Shown here one piece after another: positions 58,202 to 64,000 of a stretch of 64,000 bases of DNA. Every line of letters begins with the position of its first letter. Within the stretch, counting starts at the first letter, position 1. Below the pieces are notes generated by a model, which saw only the letters and a program-made list of their open reading frames with translations, made no database searches and was not told the DNA's origin. Where the stretch lies: positions 25,228,404 through 25,292,403 of the forward strand of contig CM055111.1 in the NCBI GenBank assembly GCA_029204225.1. Reading direction: 5' to 3'. The translations under genes were made by a program, and so were the position numbers. The stretch comes from Diphasiastrum complanatum (Eukaryota > Streptophyta > Lycopodiopsida > Lycopodiales > Lycopodiaceae).

Positions 58202-58940
58202 ATGCCAGGTCAGTTGCCCACTGGCCAAATCCACCATAGACGAGAGAACACATGGTGTCATTGTCGAGGTGCACACACTGGCAATGAGTGCCCTTCATAC
58301 CAACCGGTCCCAGATACTTCATTGATCAAATGTGACATCTGCGACTTTATGGGACATACATCACTTTATTGCTATTATAACTCGAGGAATCAGCCTCACA
58401 ACCAGTCAGGGGGACATTATCAACCTCCTAGACACCAATTTGTTTCACATAATCAAAATCAGCACTATCCATCATGAAACAACCAAGTCCATATACAAGA
58501 ATTGCCCAGACAAGCTAGACATGAACCTCAACCACAGCTGGCACTCTTAGGACCACCTCCAAGGGGACAACCTGATCTAGGAGCACAAAAACATAGACAC
58601 CCTCGAGAATCACAGACACATCTTGTCGAAAACTCCTACAATCACTCATATCATCATGATACAACACTTCCATCTGTTAGTTCTCAACAATATCCAACTG
58701 ACAACTCATGCTCGTGCAAACGGGATGAGTATTCCACACCATTGGAAAATCTAGCACAACTAGTCATCCAAGTTGGTTATGCTATTGCCACAGGCCCAAT
58801 GAGCAATCGCTATTTTATTTGTGGTGAAACTGGCCACTTCATGGTTGAATGTAAAGTTAAGAACCAATACCATGCGGAGTGCCCAGACTGTGTTCGCAAA
58901 CACGGTTTCAAAGACTGTCCTAAACAATCTAACAGGATCC
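58202..58940 (+). pseudogene. gypsy nucleocapsid, three zinc-knuckle-like motifs
   Basis: In shifting frames: WCHCRGAHTGNECPSY, then KCDICDFMGHTSLYC (CX2CX4HX4C) at about 58329-58373. A Gln/Pro/His-rich linker follows, then YFICGETGHFMVEC and HAECPDCVRKHGFKDC at 58810-58920. This is the RNA-binding end of Gag. It leads, without protease or RT, into the last residues of RNase H. Confidence 0.75.
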
Positions 58941-60240
58941 TTCTAGATTTTATGGCGGATCACCTTTCCCGACTACCTAATGCTGAAAAAGCAACTGCAC
59001 CAGTCAACAATGATCTTCCTTATGCATGTCTTTTTCAGATTGATGCTATACCCTTATGGGCTGAGGAGATCGCTCAGTTCCTAACAATAGGCAGACTCAA
59101 AGAAGGCCTGTGTACGGTGGCAAAACAAAATTTTTTTCTTAAAGCAGCGCCCTTTCAGCTCATAGCCGGACAACTTTATAAACGAGACGTTGATGGTATT
59201 ATCTAACGATGTGCTTATGAATCTGAGATATGACCTATCATATCTCAAGCTCATGAGGATATTGGCGGTGGCCACTTCTCTGCTGAAGCCACGGCTAAGA
59301 TTATCCTTCGAGCAGGATTGTGGTGGCCATCTTTGTTTAAAGACACATTTGCTTTCATTAAAACATGTGATGCCTGTCAGAGCGCCAAGAAAAATACAAA
59401 AGCAGACTTCACACCTTTAACTCCCATTATAGAAGACAAAGCCTTCCATAAGTAGGAAATTGACTCTGTTGGACCAATCAGTCCAGCAACAAAACATACC
59501 CAAGCTCGTGACATTCTCATAGCCACAGATTATGCCAGTGGATTGAGGCTCGAGCAATGAAGGACGCCAACTCAAAAATTGTTGCGCGTTTTCTTTACGA
59601 AAATATTATTACATGTTTTGGTTATCCTATAGAACTAGTTAGTGATCACGACATGCATTTTTTAAATGCTGTCATTGATAATTTACTACGTCATTACCTT
59701 GTCGTTCACCGAAAAAATACACCGTACTATCCCAGATGTAATGGTCAGGCCAAATCAACTAACAAGATGATATGTAAAATTTTGACAAAGATAGTTGAAA
59801 CCAGTCGTTCTGATCGGGAAACAAAACTTTTTTCAGCTATCTAGACTTACCGCACCACCTCGAAGAAAGACACGGGGTGGGTTACCCCTTTCCACTTAGT
59901 ATATGGTCAAGAGGCGGTAATGCCTGTAGAATTCTTAGTCCCTTCGCTAAGAGTCATGAAAGCTTTTTCTACAAATCTCTATGAAAAAGCTACAATTGAG
60001 CAACAAGTCAAGACCAGGCTATTTACGTTAGCCCAGTTATGCAAGACAAGACTCATATCTTACCACACACAACTGGTTAACAAACAACACCGAAAGGCCT
60101 GGCATGACCGTCATTTATGCAATAAAGATCTACACTTAGGTGACCAGATGCTTCTTTATACATCAAACAAGCACCTCGACAAATTGAAATTCCGAAGTGA
60201 GGGACCGTATGTTATTAATAAAATAGGCTACACCATATGA
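58941..60240 (+). pseudogene. gypsy RNase H tail and integrase
   Basis: DFMADHLSRLPN is the standard end of gypsy RNase H. The integrase zinc region follows: HEDIGGGHFSAEATAKIILR and CDACQSAKKN. The core has DSVGPISPA, the first Asp area IATDYASGL, VSDHDMHFLNAVIDNLLRHY with the second, and RCNGQAKSTNKMICKIL with the Glu position changed to Lys. The C-terminal end reads YDLHLGDQMLLYTSN-like text as DLHLGDQMLLYTSNKHLDKL KFRSEGPYVINKI and stops at 60238-60240. Protease, RT and most of RNase H are missing between the zinc knuckles and this part, and there are several frameshifts. Confidence 0.85.
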
Positions 60241-60395
60241 AAAAGATTCTGACACTTTTGGCCCATCTCATTTCTGTCTGTCTGGTATCTCAATATTCTC
60301 AATTAAGCATACGATCATTCATTGAGTTACACCTTTCCCATAAAAACTTCTACTCTGATCTTCACTTGCATCACACAGCTCCATTCTTCCATATT
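60241..60395 (+). other. Spacer after integrase
   Basis: Short spacer with no gene, leading into the minisatellite. Confidence 0.5.
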
Positions 60396-60718
60396 GGATT
60401 TTTGTCAGATCTCAACCGACGGATTTCTATCAAATCTCAACCGACGGATTTCTGTCAGATCTCAACCGACGAATTTTTGTCAGATCTCAACCGATGAATT
60501 TCTGTCAAATCTCACCCGACGGGTTTCTATCAAATCTCAACCGACAGGTTTCTGTCAAATCTTAACCGACGGGTTTCCGTCAAATCTCAACCGACGGGAT
60601 TATGTTGGATCTCAACTGATGGATTTCTATCACATCTCAACCGAAGCATTCTATCAGATCTCGACCGAAGCCGTCTACCAGATTTCGACCGATGCGACTC
60701 ACTCAAATCTCGACCGAC
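60396..60718 (+). repeat. 25-bp minisatellite, 13 units
   Basis: Thirteen head-to-tail units of the type GGATTTCTGTCA(A/G)ATCTCAA CCGAC; eleven are 25 bp and two are 24 bp (60646-60669 and 60670-60693). The right-hand units are more diverged. Related single words (ATCTCAACC.ATGC) recur at 61305-61375. Confidence 0.95.
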
Positions 60719-61411
60719 AATTCAAATTCAAAATTCAACGAACCGGCACGTCCCATATCGTCCGAAACCAGACAACAACGTCCATAAATGCCATCACCCT
60801 GATGCCATTCGCACCTCAACGAACAACAACGTTACTTCCCTATATGGAGTTTGGTCTGGCGATGATCTGCTAGCGATTTTCTTGTTCTTGTGCACGATCC
60901 TGGCGCTCTGTTGTTCTTTGCATCTGTCATCATTTCCACACCACCTCCATTGACTATCCACCATCATAGTTTGCTTACCATTGAGAGCGCCATCACCAAA
61001 CGTCTCCAAACCTAACATCGCCAGCAGAAGACACAACATTCTAGATGTTTTTCATTCTAGATCATCACCACCTCCATACATCTGTTTCCACAGATATCTA
61101 CCTTCCCCACATCTCCGTCCTTGCACAAATACCTCCATATTTTTCGCTTTCACAACCTTTACCTTCTATTTTCCCCAACCTCATTCCTTCTCAGTCCTTT
61201 CCTTCCGTGACATACCTCACTCCACACATATTTTCCAATCACCTCTCCACTGACAATTTCAGCTACCTTCTCACAGAAGCCATTCCCTTCACCGACGCCT
61301 CCTCTCAGATCTCAACCAATGCCTCCATTCAACTCTCAACCGATGCACCCTTAACTCTATCTCAAATCTCAACTGACACCCTTTTTCCAGAATCCTATTT
61401 TTCTAGTTTTT
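60719..61411 (+). other. Between minisatellite and second ORF system
   Basis: Pyrimidine-rich DNA with open but unrecognised frames. The segment 61300-61375 has three decayed minisatellite-like words. It could be a promoter or leader for the next ORF. Confidence 0.45.
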
Positions 61412-62105
61412 TTATCATGTCTACCAACCCAGGTTCCAGTTCTAACGACCCAATGCTAATAAGCTCGACAATCGACTATCCAAATTGGATATTATAGAGA
61501 TGCAAAACTGGTACCAACAGGCAACGTCATTTTTCAAGGCAATTGAGTTCCAAATCCATGTTCTGATGGGGTATAAGAGTCCGTATCTCATACATATGGC
61601 ATATGCCAATTATAATGCTACAACAAGGTCATGCCAATTCATAGTTCTCCCTATTAGGAACTATGTTTATAACATCTCTTTTGCAGTGGCCGACTTGCAA
61701 CCCTTCGGGTTCCCTCACGGACCAAATGCTGTCACATGGATGCTCCAGCAGATTGAGCAGACATCGTATTTCAGATATATCGATCCCTCAGTGGCTAAAT
61801 GGAAGAATACAGACAGGTACCGCATAGAGGCCATCTCCACAACTGGCAACGGCATGTGCATACTTAACCAAGTGCACACAACGACCATGAACCAAGCTAC
61901 AGAGGGTATTCATGTCTTCCACATGATGGCAGATTCACGACTGCATGCCCAAAATCTTTATGATTGGGCACAGTTTGCTTTGAACTGCCTTCATGAGTGT
62001 CTTAAGAACAAGCAACCACTAACCTTCCTCGGGTATCTCAGTCATTGGATGGTAAATTATTCAACACATATTAATGGTTCCAGACTGAAGAAATATTATC
62101 TCTGA
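61412..62105 (+). pseudogene. YDW-domain ORF, plus-strand relative of 45.9-46.65 kb
   Basis: A start-like MSTNPGSSSNDPMLISSTID (61415) runs to a stop at 61497. After a frameshift the reading continues from 61485 to 62105: MQNWYQQATSFFKAIEFQIH, HMAYANYNATTRSCQFIVLP, and LYDWAQFALNCLHECLKNKQ PLTFLGYLSHWMVNYS. The YDW block matches in pattern the one on the minus strand near 46.5 kb. No named family. It lies after integrase, as do the extra ORFs of some Tat-type elements, but it could also be a separate element. Confidence 0.5.
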
Positions 62106-62440
62106 TGAATGATTTCGAGAGGAGAATCTTTTGAGAACTTTTCGAGAATTTTTCGTCTATTTCAAATTTTCCTTTTTCTCGAATTTTTCTTTTTTGTTTT
62201 TTTCAAAATTTTAATTTTCTTTTTCTTTTTCTTTTCTATAATTATTTAACTGATTGTTATTTATTATTTAGTTTTCTTGGATTTAATGAATCTCTTTTTA
62301 TTGAATGTACATGTGTTATAAAAGGTCATTCACATTTATATTTACATTTATGACCATGTGGAAGTTTGCGTAGGCATAATTATTTTTAAATTTTAACGGT
62401 CTTGATTTAACTAGAGATTATCTCTAAGCTGGTCACTTTT
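62106..62440 (+). other. Pyrimidine-rich then AT-rich spacer
   Basis: Long T/C runs at 62150-62240 (TTTTTCTTTTTTGTTTTTTT and neighbours), no gene. Confidence 0.6.
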
Positions 62441-62446
62441 ATAAAA

Positions 62447-63444
62447 GTGATAGTTGTCAAACACACTCCAACAAGTACAGAATGGGCCAAGACTCCAACA
62501 ACACCTACAACTTGCGGACAAGGCATGGGACATCCCAATCGGGTCCAAACAGTCCAAGTGTTCACGCTCACAGGCTACTTCACCATCGAGGATCCAACCC
62601 AAAAGAGTCAACACAAGTATTCTTCCACTGGTACACAAGCAATAAAGCCCACAACCAGATCCACAAGCAGCCGCATCATCGGAATCTTAAGAGGCCGATA
62701 CCTCCAAGGCCCAATTGCTAGACACAAGGCAACAAAGAATACAAAGAAAGCTTCAGGCTAGGAGGACATCACCAGCTAGAACAGCATCCGACAATTCAGC
62801 TGCATATGATGGAAGCTCCACTTCAGCATCTCAACAACACTCATCACCCTCACACATCATCGATGGGGTTGATGGAGCAACTATGTCTATAGCAGCACCA
62901 GACACGACCACATCACAAGTCATTGGTCAACCAGACAAGGTCACCACCCCACCCATCTTAATCACCATGCCAATGCCACCAACATCCCCAAATGCACCAT
63001 TTTTTTTGGGGGGGGAGGAGTGGGGAGTTCTAGTCCCCAGACAAGAAAGCGGCCCATCAGCCACAAGTTCAACAACCACAGGCCCAGCAAGTCCACACCT
63101 TGGACACTTCGCAATATTTTGATGTTGCGGACCTGATGGAAATAAGTGACGATGAACCAGAGAAGGTAGATCAGTCAGAAAGAAGTCTGACCCCTCCAAT
63201 AACCACCACCACAACAACCACCATTGCCACTAACATCATTCCTCCACTCCCTCCAACAACCACCACCACCACCACCACAACAACCACCATTGCCACTAAT
63301 ATCATTTCTCCACTCCCTCCACCTCCATCTTCATTCACTCCACAACGTCTATTTTCTGGATTACTTCACCATCCCACACTCCTGATCAATACCCAACCAT
63401 CACTAACCCTAAGAAGCTCTCTGAAGCAGCTTAGCGCTCAATGA
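62447..63444 (+). pseudogene. Ser/Thr/Pro-rich linker ORF
   Basis: Overlapping plus frames encode low-complexity sequence: SDNSAAYDGSSTSASQQHSS, then after a T/G homopolymer at 63000-63016 that shifts the frame, QYFDVADLMEISDDEPEKVD and Thr/Pro runs. A 44-bp duplication (63211-63254 and 63277-63320) with an ACC microsatellite between lies inside. It matches in character the linker of the minus-strand unit at 45.9-46.5 kb. Confidence 0.45.
63211..63320 (+). repeat. 44-bp duplication around an (ACC)n tract
   Basis: Copies at 63211-63254 and 63277-63320 (start ACAACAACCACCATTGCCAC) differ at two C/T positions. The 22 bp between them are ACC-rich. Confidence 0.9.
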
Positions 63445-63967
63445 TTGACCTATCCGAAGCAAGCTACCACATGCATTGGTTGGTAAGCCATCATCAAATG
63501 CTCGAGAACAAGGTTCAGTACCAGGACCATGAAATTGTACAACAATAGAAACTGGCCAAAGAGAAGGAAAAAGAGACAGAAGAAGTCAGATCCGTGATGG
63601 CCGAGAAAAAGACCACTTTGGAAGAGGTCCAATAGCAACTAAAGCACCAAATGGTCCAGATCGACCAAGTATGAGACGGATCGTCGGGTGCAATGATGGT
63701 TGATGCCCCTCTAGTTAAGCCCGAGGACATACAGTTCCAGGTCCCAAAGGCCTCAGCCATCCGGATGGAGAAGTATGTACAGCTGATCCAGGAATGGAAA
63801 GCTGAGAAAAGAAACTTTGAATTTATTGTGGCCAAGAAGGAAAAGATCATCTTGGAGTCCCAAAAACAGCTAGAAGATACAACGAAGGTCCTGTAGCAAG
63901 TCTTGGACAAGGTGAACCAGTTGTGGGGACACGGCGTGGAAGGCCCAAGCAAGCACTCATTCGCATA
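63445..63967 (+). pseudogene. Coiled-coil ORF at the window edge
   Basis: One plus frame with TAG stops at about 63546, 63631 and 63894, plus a TGA near 63671, reads LAKEKEKETEEVRSVMAEKK, then SAIRMEKYVQLIQEWKAEKR NFEFIVAKKEKIILESQKQL. It is heptad-rich and strongly charged. It ends near a TAA at 63966. Relative to the YDW ORF and linker it repeats the order seen on the minus strand at 44.7-46.6 kb. The element continues past the window. Confidence 0.5.
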
Positions 63968-64000
63968 AACCACGGGACGATGAAGGAGATGACGGAGCAA

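Noticed and set aside
60396-60718. CRISPR-like array
   Set aside because: Units are directly adjacent with no unique spacers, and the context is plant retrotransposon DNA.

Overview
This is nuclear DNA of a land plant with a large, transposon-filled genome. Nothing in the window looks like an intact cellular gene. Almost every supportable coding stretch is a broken Ty1/copia or Ty3/gypsy retrotransposon reading frame. The plant assignment rests on copia primer-binding sites of the TGGTATCAGAGC type, plant-type Gag and integrase sequences, tRNA-derived SINEs, long GA/TC microsatellites and two captured plant gene fragments (glycerate kinase and a DUF2828 protein). The apparent Penelope-like element and the non-angiosperm look of the glycerate kinase fragment make a fern or another non-flowering plant my best guess. 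That is inference only.

Layout. 0.7-3.7 kb: a minus-strand copia derivative whose gag-protease is joined directly to the end of its reverse transcriptase (RT). 3.76-8.34 kb: a plus-strand copia RT, split by a 3.29 kb LTR element that carries only gag and has matched LTRs and a perfect TGCAA target-site duplication. 8.38-12.7 kb: an LTR, a tRNA-Asp-type primer site and an internal region holding antisense fragments of glycerate kinase and a DUF2828 gene, then a GAGTCATTTT repeat field and a truncated second LTR. 13.4-15.2 kb: a SINE with an 18-bp duplication and scrambled copia fragments. 15.2-25 kb: mostly unassignable AT-rich DNA with a solo LTR (perfect AAATC duplication), short tandem duplications and a second SINE. 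25.6-32.5 kb: a zinc-knuckle Gag remnant, a copia LTR family, a plus-strand copia gag-protease and a minus-strand copia zinc-knuckle-to-RT piece, joined head to head. 32.9-37.25 kb: a probable minus-strand Penelope-like element with direct terminal repeats, each abutting a long GA tract. 37.3-43 kb: little apart from LTR fragments. 43.4-46.65 kb: a minus-strand gypsy-type non-autonomous unit with a coiled-coil protein. 46.66-50.64 kb: a plus-strand LTR element without pol, whose primer site runs on into almost a whole antisense tRNA-Asp. 50.64-54.4 kb: two copia copies joined head to head, ending in an LTR. 54.4-56 kb: unassigned sequence and an LTR end. 56-64 kb: a gypsy element with gag and integrase but no protease or RT, a 25-bp minisatellite, then a second coiled-coil ORF system that runs off the window.

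How it fits together. The window is a stack of nested and rearranged insertions. Several are non-autonomous (gag only, no pol, or gene-capturing) and would have needed enzymes from other elements. Decay is dominated by C-to-T and G-to-A changes and CAG/CAA-to-TAG stops, as expected of methylated, silenced DNA. The most unusual item is the near-complete antisense tRNA-Asp fused to an LTR primer site and followed by 20 bp copied from the LTR start.
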